Assembly: GCF_029227915.1 (NCBI RefSeq) | Contig: NC_079886.1 | Location: 18,824,501-18,888,500 of the forward strand | Direction: 5' to 3' | Origin: Hydractinia symbiolongicarpus | Taxonomy: Eukaryota; Cnidaria; Hydrozoa; Anthoathecata; Hydractiniidae | Length of the DNA: 64,000 nt | In this document: one piece after another, positions 53,701 to 64,000 of the stretch | Layout: every line of letters starts with the position of its first letter | Position numbering within the stretch: position 1 is the first letter of the stretch | The notes under the pieces: generated by a model | The model's input: only the letters and a program-made list of their open reading frames with translations | Told to the model about the DNA's origin: nothing | Database searches by the model: none | Translations under genes and position numbers: made by a program

Positions 53701-56700
53701 GAGAATTCAAACCTTTTTATTAGCATAGACTTCCTTCCGTTGACAGCATTGTCTTTTTGTGCCTGAGCCAACGTCCGTCCACTAAAATTGCAAAACAAAC
53801 GTGCATAACCGAAAGCAAGCCATTATTAGCAAAGACAACAGAATCCATACAAAACAACAAAATGTACCTGTATCCAAATCTGGAATTTCGTCTGAAGAGA
53901 CTTGACTTTCTCTCTGGGGGTTCCTTGGCTGTTATTAATCTAAATTGAAAGTAAGTTGGACAAAAACATTACCAAACCTTTTATACTTGCTAGTAACTGT
54001 CATAAAATGAGATTGTAGGAAAATCACAGCATATCAATGGTAAGTAGAACATGCTCTAACTGTCTTAAGAAATGGGATGAATTATTCTACAAGAAAAAAC
54101 TTCAAACTTAGTTTAACACCAAAACAGATAACATCTTTGCTGTGCCCTTGCGAGCTCTTCATCTATTTCTTAACAGCAGGAAATATACGTGACATAAAGA
54201 TTGAAACAACTTCGCAAAATTACCTAAAGAAGGTGTGATACTCGATTGCACACTTCCATAAATGTTTACTTGCATGAGGTGTTGGCAACAGGTAACGATA
54301 TTCCTGTGTCTCGCTCTAAAATATAAATAGGCATAAACACACGTTCAGGTCAAATATATGCAATAATAACCACAAAAGAGAAAAAAGTATGAAATTACCT
54401 CGCTTGTACGAGCACACATGATAAACCTCGCTTGCTTGAATGTTATATTGGTGATGCTTTTCCTAAATATATATAGCTGATTAAAAAAAATATGAACTAA
54501 CATATATCCAGTTAAAGGTTACAGTCCAAACTATTTGCTCACGCAGGCAGAAGGGTTCCTAAATTAAAGTGAACATTGTTGCCAAGTGTAGTGACAGGTG
54601 GGAAAAAAGATAATAATGGCCACTGTGTATAAAACATACAAAATTTGCAAATTTGCAACACTGGATTTAATTGAAAGATTAAAAGGCTTAAAATAATTTT
54701 ATAGTTTTACAGCTGCCTATACTGCTGATGTAAGCAAAGAGAAATATTTTGCAGCATGGTTTCCAGCCATTCTTAGAAGATGGGGGGGGGTATAATGGGG
54801 GGGGGGTATAATGAATTTTCCTTGTGGATTCCTAGAAATCTAGAGTCTAGATTCTGTGTACATTATATAAAAACATCTTCACAACAAAGCTTCAAGAATA
54901 GTCAACAAAAATTGAAAACAGGTATCACATTTTTTTTCTGTTATCAAAAGATACTAGACATTTCGAATAAACATTGAGAAAAACAAAGGAAATTTTGGCA
55001 CTGTGAAAACGTTTTTTTTTTTTTTTTGAAAAGGAAAATCGCAAACTAATCACCTGACAATGATTTACTTCACACGTTATTTGCAACAGAAAAGATTTTT
55101 ACGATAACTTTATCACAAACAACCTACCACACATGAAAACCCAACTTTTGATCTCCCTTTAAAACAACAATACCATGTGGTGTTAAACCAATTACATATT
55201 CTTTATTATCTTCACCCTGTAAAAATGTGTTTTCAGTGCTTAAAGACAACTTTATAAAAGGGAATTAAAAGCTTTCATCATCATTATCATCATCATCATC
55301 ATCATCATCATTATCATCATCATCAACATTCTCGCCTTAACGTTCGTTTTCCATGCTAGCATGGGTTGGACGGGGTATATTAATGCCCCTCTTCCAATCT
55401 GATCTAGACTGTGTTAGATCAATTCATTGAAATGTTTCAGTAAGATGTTTTTACAAACTGTTAAACATAGTCTCACTTACGGTCACAACATGGCGATCCA
55501 TACCATAATACTCTAAACCTCGGGCGATTGCAAGATAGTTCACCTCACATTCTGCAGGATTCATCCCACTACAAAATAAAAAAACTTTATAGTAATTAAC
55601 ACTTTGGAAATCTGCTATCCACTTTAACTGCAGATGTTATCTAAATGCAGTCGTTTGCTTGAATGCTGTCACATGGACATTTTTCAAAAACAATTTGTAA
55701 ATTGCAAAACAAAACTAGGCTAAGTACTCTGTGAATACCTAAAGTATGTTATGTTTGACTTAAAAAAATTTGGGAATACTTTTTTAATTTCACAAAACTA
55801 AGTACAAAAATTTTTTCCCCTTAAAGCTGTCTCATTCATTAAGGAGAATATTACAACAGAATGTTACAATAAACTATAGAGTCTTTTGATTTTTCATTTT
55901 CAACAAAAAACCCATCCCCGTAGAGGAACAAGATAATGAACAGCAACATAAATACTCGAAAAAATCAGTCCAACTTACGATACAAGTCGATGCTTCTTTT
56001 CTATAGCATGTTCCAATTCAGTACTCTAAAATAAAATTTGTCTTTCAGTAAAGTAAACTGTTATCACTTCACTTAAAATTAACATGATTCAGCTGAAGAA
56101 AAAAAATCAAGCAAAAATATACTAAACTTACTTGATCTGGAACTAGTCTGAATTCAGACACATAATTTCCAACATGTATAGTGTTATCAAAATCTCCAAG
56201 TTCAGCTATAAAAAACATTTAGAAAATATTATTACATTTGTGTTTACGATCGGATCAGTCACAAAATCTTATCTTGATCACACTTGGCGAACATGAAAAA
56301 CAATAAGGTGGATTTACAAACTTACATTGGACTGAAAATGCTCCTAAGTCAATTGATTGCTTCATTGTAGGACGAAGCCTTTAATGTACAAGGAAAATAT
56401 TACGATAAGTTTATAATACATATTTCAGGACATAGAATTTTTTTAAAAAAACTTACTTTCCCTGACGTACGTCTTGTTTTATTTGTGAAAAAAAATGATA
56501 TCTAAAAAGACAAGCATAAACTGTAAAACCATTTCTTGCTAATGTGATGAGTTTTTCAAATGTGCTTTAATCTTTTAATATAAAAAAAACACTAACTACA
56601 TCTAGTTCCAAATTTTTAACCACATTTTATACTATGGATGTCATAAAAATCAGCGTACTTGCAGGGTTACAGAAATTAGGTACAGGCTTATATCCGTATT

Positions 56701-58545
56701 GTTACAAAATGCACAAAGAAGGCACACTTAAAATCTCTCACAAATTTTGTTAATGTTACTGACTGTACAATAAATTGACCAGAAAATTCCAATTGTATTA
56801 TACTTCATTTAAAAAAATCACATGATCGCTTAATGTTTGTTTCCATCCAGTTTAAAAGAAACACATTCATGTAAATGTTTTTTAATCAATACGATTGAAC
56901 AAACTTACCTGGTAAGTTCCTCTGTTAATAAGTGAGGGTCTGGTGCATAGAACTTTACACGAAAATGTAGCGTGTACGGTGGTCCAACTATAATTATAAG
57001 TATACAATGCTAGTGAACATAAGAATAGCAAAAGTATTATAGCTTTACTCTTCTTCTATAGAACTTGGAGTTTCTAGTTTAATTAATGCTTCTAATGATT
57101 TCATAACATCATAAACCATTGGGTTCCAAAGCAAAAGGTCTTGTTCACCTAGGAAATTGGATCAACTTCGGCTACCTTATATATATGAAAGGCCTCAATT
57201 TTACTTGTGCATTGCTAAGTTATCTGCCAGTGCAATGCAATGAATTTGGTAACTTTTAATAACCTCAATTGCGTTGTGTTGATATTTTTGTGAGTAAATT
57301 GGGGGTAACTAACATTGTAAGTCTATCCCTACCTATGAAATCTTGCAAAAAACTTACTAGTAACTTGTTTCTTTACTTTCTTTGTTGGATCAAGCCAATG
57401 CTAAACAAAAAAGCTATATTATCAGCATTAAAACTGATTGTACCATGAAATAAAAGCCATACGTCTGTGCCTCTTGACCCTGTATTATGTAGTACAAAAC
57501 CAAAACCAACCATTATCTGTTTAATTTTGCATTGACGGATTTCCACAGAGCAAATTGGACGGCAAATTTGCCAACAAAAATGTATCTGAGCATGCGAACT
57601 ATTATTTGTTTTGATTTTGTTTAAAAGTAGAAACAGTTCCTACTTTTTTTGCTGTAAACTTTAAAATAGACTGTTAAATTTTTTCAAATTGGTCACAATT
57701 TTTGTTTTTCACGTAAATCAAAACACGTTTTTCACAGCTAATTTGTTGTTGAATTCGCTCTATTTATAATTCACCTTGTGAAAATTGTCCTTAAAACATA
57801 AGCATTCTTATGAAAGTGATAGAAATCACAGTTACCAAAAGGAAACTCAGAACCATTTTCAGAAACTTCTGTAACTTTGCAAAACAAGTTTATTGTTGCT
57901 TGTTGCTCGTAAAAGATGGTCTTAGGTAATCTACTTTTTGTGCGGTATGAAAATCTTTTTTTGTTTAAATATTCACTGCCATTTTAAGAGCAGTTTTGAG
58001 AATAGTAGAAGAACTTGTGATAGGACTGCACTTAAACAAGTAAAATATAAATGTAAACATGTTAAAAAGAATAAAATCTTACTGGCACTTGTTTCGCATC
58101 CATGAATTGCAATCCAAAGTAATCTTTCTCTACCAAATCCAAATGTAAATACACTCGTTTCAATAAATCTTTACCTAATGCATCTCTCTGAAGAAATTGT
58201 TACAAAAAAATCATAAAATTATAACTGCGGATCATACATATGCCTAGGCATCAGACATTTTGAGGCACATGGAGGAAGTAGAAAAACTTCTTTATTAGGG
58301 CAAAATATTCTCAGTTTTCCTCGTAAGAAAGAATAAAAGTCAAAAAATTTTATACTCTGTAAACATCATTTTTAAATCTGAGTAGTATCTTTTACCTGTA
58401 GATTGATAGAAACATCTGTGCCATCTAGCAGAGCTATGTTACATGGTAATAACTTCTTGCCATCAACAGAATATGGTGCTCCACCTTTCTTTGACTTCCT
58501 TCGAAATGTATTACGTAAACTTTTTCTCAAACCATCAAATACCAT
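50791..58545 (-). CDS. FERM-FA-Tudor protein B (band 4.1-like), complete
   Basis: Twenty exons: 58396-58545, 58083-58187, 57358-57400, 56909-56987, 56457-56501, 56326-56378, 56132-56205, 55979-56025, 55481-55568, 55128-55216, 54399-54462, 54224-54315, 53868-53939, 53713-53781, 53557-53594, 53272-53401, 51807-52024, 51186-51567, 50991-51024, 50791-50877. They total 1,959 nt, or 652 residues, in phase. The FERM domain covers about 36-310 ([67 protein letters not shown]). An FA-like segment covers about 320-369 ([33 protein letters not shown]). Tudor-like module 1 is about 371-410 ([19 protein letters not shown]) and module 2 about 425-482 ([36 protein letters not shown]). A low-complexity Ser/Asn tail follows. 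Most exon lengths are identical to gene A, so this is a head-to-tail duplication. Confidence 0.94.
52285..52800. repeat. 127-128-bp tandem repeat in intron 16 of FERM-Tudor gene B
   Basis: Four units, with the anchor 'catttag(g/t)tgacaaaaatc' at 52299, 52427, 52554 and 52682. Each has 'cagcatactttttttgttaactgtgcca' split by small changes. Intron 16 of gene A has no such array. Confidence 0.92.
54781..54811. repeat. Duplicated G-run (two blocks of 8-10 G)
   Basis: Two tracts of 8 or more G, each followed by TATAATG, sit side by side in intron 10 of FERM-Tudor gene B. Local slippage duplication is likely. G-quadruplex formation is possible in principle. Confidence 0.7.
55272..55328. repeat. 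ATC microsatellite
   Basis: About 17 ATC/TCA triplets with few interruptions, in intron 9 of FERM-Tudor gene B. Confidence 0.92.
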
Positions 58546-61339
58546 CTTTAAAATTTATTATGTTCTTTAAAATTATTTTTCTGTTAAATTAACAAGTAAG
58601 AGAAAAAATAAAAACAAAATTCACTGTATTACATTCAACACAGTAGTTTTCAGAAAATTTATGGTGGAAATAGAAAAACTTCATAAGATGAAACTAAACT
58701 TGAACTCGTAAATATCACAGTTTACACACCTTTCATATGGCTAAGTAAACATTATCAACAATAAACAAAAACGTTTAATACCATTACAACTTTTTTTTCA
58801 CTTTTACAAAATACTGTGATTGCATTATCACGTTAAGATATCTAAACCATGATAATAAGGATTAAAATCTAAAGAAAATAAACTTAATTGTATTTCAATA
58901 CAAATACAAAACAAACACACAAAACAGCAATTAGACTTCCTTCATCAAAACACATGACATCACAAGTAAACAAAAGTAAAATAATTTATCCATGATTCCG
59001 TACTAAACATAGTAAAAGTTTATTGGCAAGGAAAATCAAACACAGGAACTAATGTTTATTGATGTAAGATGTCGTACAAAGAGGCAATGTTTTATGTTTA
59101 TGTTGCTTTTTGTTTAATAACAACAAAATTCATCAATAGATTTCCTAAGTATTACGCAAAACAAATAAACGTAAAATTCGTCACAGTCTAGTAAAAGTCA
59201 AGTATACTACACACGAAATAAATTTAAAGAAAATGCTTTAAATGAACTTCTATTTTACTTTCATGCATACAGTTTTAAAATATTTAGAAATTATCAACAG
59301 TAAAGATTATTCAACTGCATTGCACCTTTCATCCTAATTGAAACCAAACCTTCAACTCCACTGAGAAACCTTTAATTCTAAAGTTATTCAACAAGCAAAT
59401 TTATTACACACCTTGTACATTTTTTATCACTTGAACAAAAAATTATTTTTAAACACATAGACATCGATTATTTTGCAATTATTTTAAACTTATGGACTTG
59501 TCAAAAAGAATGGCAAACAAGAAAAAGAACATTGAAAGGAAATTGATTGTGGTGTCTACAAATGCAGAACACTTAATTAATTAATCATTATTGTCATTGT
59601 TAAAAGATTTTTTTTTTACAATATATACTAAAAGTTTATTATTTTTTACATATTTATACCACATACAACTTCACTAGAAACAATTTCACTTTAAACAGTA
59701 GAATTTATATTGGGATACAACTGAGTGTTCAAACTAAGTTCTATTCTATTATTTCTTATTGCATTTATTTCCATAAAAATTACAATATTATTAACATGAA
59801 CAACCTCTTGAATTACATTTTAAAAAAATCGATTTTTTGCACTTCACCCCAAACATTCTTAGCTATATAAAAAACACCCCAATAATAGTTAGTCACTGTG
59901 GGGAGTGGTGCTATGGGGTGAATAGTATTTAGTTCATTTATACCATTCATACTATCATTTATATGCTACTTCTTGCCTCAGACAAATTATTTAGCAATTG
60001 TTTAAATTTTTATCAATTCTCAGGGGAATTGTTTAAATTTGGCTTTGCTTATAAAAAAATGCAGTGCAATAATGAACTAAATTGACTAACATACACCAAC
60101 ATCTTACTCATATATATATATTAAGTTATAAATAATTCTGAGTTATGATTTTAATTAACACTAATTGGATTACATTTAGCAGTCTTTATACTTGGCAAGA
60201 ACGCAACTAAATCTAAATCCTTTTAACACTACACGGTCATAAAACTTGCATTTTTAAACACTAAAGGGAAAGCACTAACAACAATGATACAAACCTTCTA
60301 CAAAGGAAATTTAAAAAGTAAAAAAAAAGTAAAAAAATAAATAAATAAATAAAAAATATAATATAATACATTATTGCACCAGTTAGGATTCCTGGGGATG
60401 AGATTGCAACATGCTTGACTAAAAAGTAGTTTTTTGCTGCAAACAGTCTAAAGTCTTGGTAATCACTTTTATGAAAAAATGTTACTCTTATAACATCGCA
60501 AGACACAAATATATATTTCCGTGTGAAGTATAAAAACAAGCTAAGTTAATAAAAGCAAAGCTGTCTGTAAAAGTGACAAAGAATCCTATTTTGTGAGTAA
60601 AACACATAATCCTTTTATTAAAAGTTTAAAAAAACATGATCAGTAACAGTTACTTTGTCAGTAACAAATCTAACAGACCGTTATTAACATTATGTATATA
60701 CGCTATCAGTCTAAAAATTGTCTGTCTCCCTTGACAACTTAAGTACTTTTCCACTTATTGAACTCTTCACTATTTTATATATACTATATATAATATTAAG
60801 ATATAAATTGTAATTTTTTTAATCTGACAGCAGATAGCACAACTAAAATTACATCACTAAACTGAAAACTTTTAACTGCAAAGTAATTTTGAAATAAAAA
60901 TAAAACTTTGACAAATAAAGTATGATTGGAATGAAGAGAATGAAGAGAATAATTAAAAGTAATATCCGTAATATAATATTACAACTTATTACAACTATAC
61001 TTTCATCACATCATATCAGCAGAATGCTTCAACATAAAATACCATTATTGGGAAAATAAAGTAGGCTGTTTTCTAATCTTTTTTTTCTTCATCAGTAGCA
61101 CTAAATGAATGATTAGCTGAAGAAATTGAATTGATGATGGCAATGAAAAGAATATTTTGTATACATAAATTGTTTCAGCTAATTAAATAACTTATGAACG
61201 TCAGGCAATGATGTTACAAATATGTCAAGCATGCACTTTTTGATATAATGCGAATTGTTTGTTTGTTATTTTTGTTGATGTGATATACATTTTATTGCGT
61301 GACACAACGTTTTAATTTAGAAAATAAATAAAAATGTTA

Positions 61340-61382
61340 CAGACCACAACAGGAGATAATCTTTAGCATCCAAAACCATGTT
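61340..61382 (-). other. Candidate exon beginning MVLDAKDYLLL
   Basis: On the minus strand a good acceptor (TTTTTTTCAG) is followed by AACATGGTTTTGGATGCTAA and an open frame MVLDAKDYLLLWS, ending at a possible donor TCT|GTAACA. The first codons resemble exon 1 of the FERM-Tudor genes (MVFDGLRK), which could mean an alternative or relic first exon, or chance. No downstream partner exon was identified. Confidence 0.2.
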
Positions 61383-62704
61383 CTGAAAAAAACAAAGGGC
61401 AAACACAGTTATATATCTACCATAACAAGACTGCAACTATATCGTAAAATAAAAAAGCTCTGAAGAATGAATTAAAAAAGTGGTATTTTCTGTAAATATT
61501 TAAACATACAGTACAGTAATAAATAAATACGCCCATTACTTTTTCACATAAAAACTACTTGTCAAACAAATTATTCAGCACAGATATTCTCATTTAAAAT
61601 TAAAAAAGACTTATGAATAATTTTATCAAAAATCAATTGTCATTGTTTAAACCTGTTCTTTTGTCAATAGAAAGCCTGGTCTAATAAGCTATATATGTGA
61701 AAGCCACAAAAATCATGCAATAAACACATGTGATATTTAAAAAGATTATTTGAGCATTTTATATATTGAGTATGTAATTAAAGTATCAATAAAACAAGAT
61801 GTTTATCTTATAAATTTATTATATATTTATTTATTATCAATTTATGTTTATATTATGTATTTATTTATAAATACATCAGAATGAATCATAGAGGCTATCA
61901 AATCAGTTAGTACAAAATACCCCTTTTTTATACTCTCATCAGTCGTATGCCAATAAAAAAGAAAAAAAAACTTTTGCCAACAACAATTATTGTGATTGTT
62001 AAAAAAGGTCCCATTCCACCCGTTTTGGAACAGAAGACTCTCATTTTGGAACGAATAGCTGTATATACACCTGTTTAGAAGTATGTCCTCCTGTATAAGT
62101 AACAGTAAAAAATCCCTTGAAACATCTATTGCTACTTCCCTAGTTCTATTCAGTTTTAGTTTACCCCTCCTTTGTTTACCATTTCTGTTGGTTGATATCG
62201 GTTACTTTAATGTGGAACTTAGTAAGGAAGCATATTTTCTTGGTTGATTTATTTTAATGAATTAGCTCTAAGGATTTTTCACAAGAACAGAATTTTGTGA
62301 ATTTGTCGAAAATTTGTAAAAACCACAAAAATTGCTTCTCCTAAAGTTACAGTATGGTTTTGCCAAGTCTACTCTGTCAAAAAACATCGATGTGGTCACA
62401 AAACGCAATATTTCAAGAGCATGTATCATTTAGGATTTGCAGGTTAAGTGTGTCCACTACATAATAATGATTTTATAATTTTGTATCTATGTATATTTAT
62501 ATATTCTGAAATTACAGTATCCTATTATTATGGTGGTGTGTGTGTTTATAGAACTTTGGGTTTAAAAGGTATGAATATACAAAAAATTATTTGTTAAAAG
62601 GCATTGACCATACACTCAAATTCCAAACATACCAACCAGCGCCAAAAACGTCAATTTTGTGAACTGCAAAACTTAACATTCACTAATATAGCTATCCGTA
62701 AAAA

Positions 62705-62835
62705 CTAGTCTGTGGCCTGTGGATATAATCCATGGGTTCAACTATCCTTTATTTACCCCATTTCGTGTGTCTTGCTACTGTGGTTATTATTTTGCATGAC
62801 AGACAGACGTATACAGTTATTATAATATACATAAT
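62705..62835 (+). repeat. Diverged 'ACTAGTC' interspersed repeat, copy 4
   Basis: Begins ACTAGTCTGTGGCCTGTGG, keeps the 'atgacagacagacgtatac' block of the 13377 copy, and ends 'gttattataatatac'. Confidence 0.6.
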
Positions 62836-63189
62836 GGATTATATTAATATCTGAATGGTTAAGTTCATTCACAGTCATGTTTCCAAAGTGCTGGCTGCTA
62901 GCTCGCTAGTCTCCAAACAATAACAAAAATTTGAAAGAAATGAAATATGCAACTAGCTAAAGGAAATATATAGCTGAAAATTGCTGTCAGGTTTTATTTT
63001 AGATTTTCATTTTTTCTCAAACAGCTCTTAGAAGTTAAATTGTCACGAAAGAAATGTCAAATTTAAAAAAATCACCCACAAACAACAAATTGCTGTTTCT
63101 TATAGGATATAACTGGGTTACCCCTTTTTCCCCTTTGCCCCCCACAGGCCTAACGCCTTTTTCTTAAAAAGAGTAAACAAAGCACAATA

Positions 63190-63605
63190 AAAGTTATCTA
63201 TAGCTAGATAGCTAGCTATTTTGAAGAACTGGCAGAGCCCAGAGCAGACTCAGTGAAAGGTTTTGGACAAAACAAACCTGGTCCAGATAAACAGCAAAAA
63301 CGAGCTTAACATTTGCATTTTGTGAGCCAAGCCAACGTTTTAGCTAGATAGCTGGCATTTAGGCATACCTAGACTATTGGCATTTTTAGCCGTGTTAGCT
63401 GGCTAAGCTAAAGCTTAGCAAGGTAAGAGATACCCTTCCTTATAGCTACCTAGCTATAGTCAGCAAGCTAGTTATAGTTACCTAGCTATGTGTCCAGCCA
63501 TACAATCCAATCATGACACATTTTTGTGGTCGTAGCTAGCTAGCTAGCTATAAATCAAAAGTACATTACTGGATGATTTCCGTTGCTAGCTAGCTAGCTG
63601 GCTAA
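63190..63605. repeat. TAGC-rich simple repeat region
   Basis: The palindromic tetramer TAGC/GCTA is strongly over-represented, with pure runs at 63535-63550 and 63583-63599. Confidence 0.8.
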
Positions 63606-63822
63606 CTTGTCAGCCAAGGAATACTCGTTGTGAAGAAGCAAATTAGCGACTTTTTGTAAATAGACAATGTCAACTTTGCTTTTTATACCCGTCCCCCAGC
63701 AACAGAAATTCACAAGGAATTGTGCAAAAAATAATTTTACTGTTTTAACGCTAAAACATACACAATACTTACATTTTTTCTAACTTTTGCTAGCTTGCAG
63801 AATTTGCTTTGCAAAAATATTC

Positions 63823-63894
63823 CTCCCCGGCGGGGAATCGAACCCCGGTCTCCCGCGTGACAGGCGGGGATACTTACCACTATACTACCGAGGA
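63823..63894 (-). tRNA. tRNA-Asp(GTC)
   Basis: A 72-nt cloverleaf without intron. The acceptor TCCTCGG pairs with CCGGGGA (one G-U), with discriminator G. The D arm includes TAGTGGT (A box). The anticodon stem CCCGC/GCGGG encloses CTGTCAC with anticodon GTC. The T arm CGGGG-TTCGATT-CCCCG contains a perfect B box. No mismatch in any stem, so it should be functional. Its anticodon-stem to T-arm segment is nearly identical to the head of the family 1 SINEs in this window. Confidence 0.97.
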
Positions 63895-64000
63895 CAGATT
63901 ACATGTGCTGTTAGTAGTATATTATAACTATTCTTATTTAGAGAGTTTTGAGGTGAAAATTGGAAAAGGTAACCGGGTATTCTAGTGGCGAATTAATGTG

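Larger units (their letters stand above)
58546..63822. other. 5.3 kb without a confident gene, upstream of FERM-Tudor gene B
   Basis: Very AT-rich, with many poly-A and poly-T runs. It could contain 5' UTR exons and the promoter of gene B. One candidate exon is listed at 61340-61382. Also present are a fragment with the hairpin-MITE end motif (GGGGATGAGATTG, about 60391), a diverged ACTAGTC repeat (62705) and a TAGC-rich patch at the right end. Confidence 0.5.

Noticed and set aside
54781-54811. Promoter -10-like TATAATG motifs after the G runs
   Set aside because: Bacterial-type motifs have no meaning here, and the site is within an intron; simple slippage explains the duplicate.

Overview
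The window reads as nuclear DNA of an early-branching animal, most likely a cnidarian and perhaps a hydrozoan. The reasons are an AT-rich background, dense GT-AG introns, animal-specific families (SHMT2, DDX42, Canopy, GM2 activator, rhodopsin-like GPCR, FERM-FA proteins), tRNA-derived SINEs and many MITE-like repeats. The genus is inference. I joined the exons by hand from splice sites and reading phase, so boundaries are exact to about one base at best.

Layout from left to right. (1) 1-5166, minus: the 5' half of the RNA helicase DDX42, running off the left edge. (2) 5.2-10.6 kb: a repeat-rich gap with a TA-flanked terminal-inverted-repeat element carrying a 53-bp minisatellite, plus two SINEs. 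(3) 10618-13887, minus: a secreted GM2-activator/ML-domain lipid-binding protein in four exons. (4) 14988-15926, minus: a single-exon rhodopsin-like GPCR with a degenerate TM7 motif. (5) 16-18.7 kb: gap with SINEs and a hairpin MITE with a 9-bp target duplication. (6) 19090-22791 minus and 23326-25901 plus: two Canopy/saposin-like ER proteins, divergently arranged and 534 bp apart. Both end in KDEL-type signals (KMEL and KDEL) and share intron phases, so they look like an ancient inverted duplication. (7) 26917-38783, minus: a complete 16-exon mitochondrial serine hydroxymethyltransferase. Its 4.5-kb sixth intron carries two intronless tandem genes on the opposite strand for secreted SGNH-hydrolase-like proteins. 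(8) About 41385-48755 and 50791-58545, both minus: tandem paralogues with matching exon structures. They encode band 4.1-like FERM-FA proteins followed by two Tudor-like modules and a Ser-rich tail, an architecture I do not know from described FERM proteins. (9) 58.5-63.8 kb: a long AT-rich stretch with no confident gene, then a tRNA-Asp(GTC) on the minus strand at 63823-63894.

The genes do not form one pathway. Housekeeping genes (splicing helicase, folate enzyme, tRNA) sit beside locally duplicated families (Canopy pair, SGNH pair, FERM-Tudor pair). Three unrelated local duplications within 36 kb, one nested in an intron, are the most notable feature of the locus.
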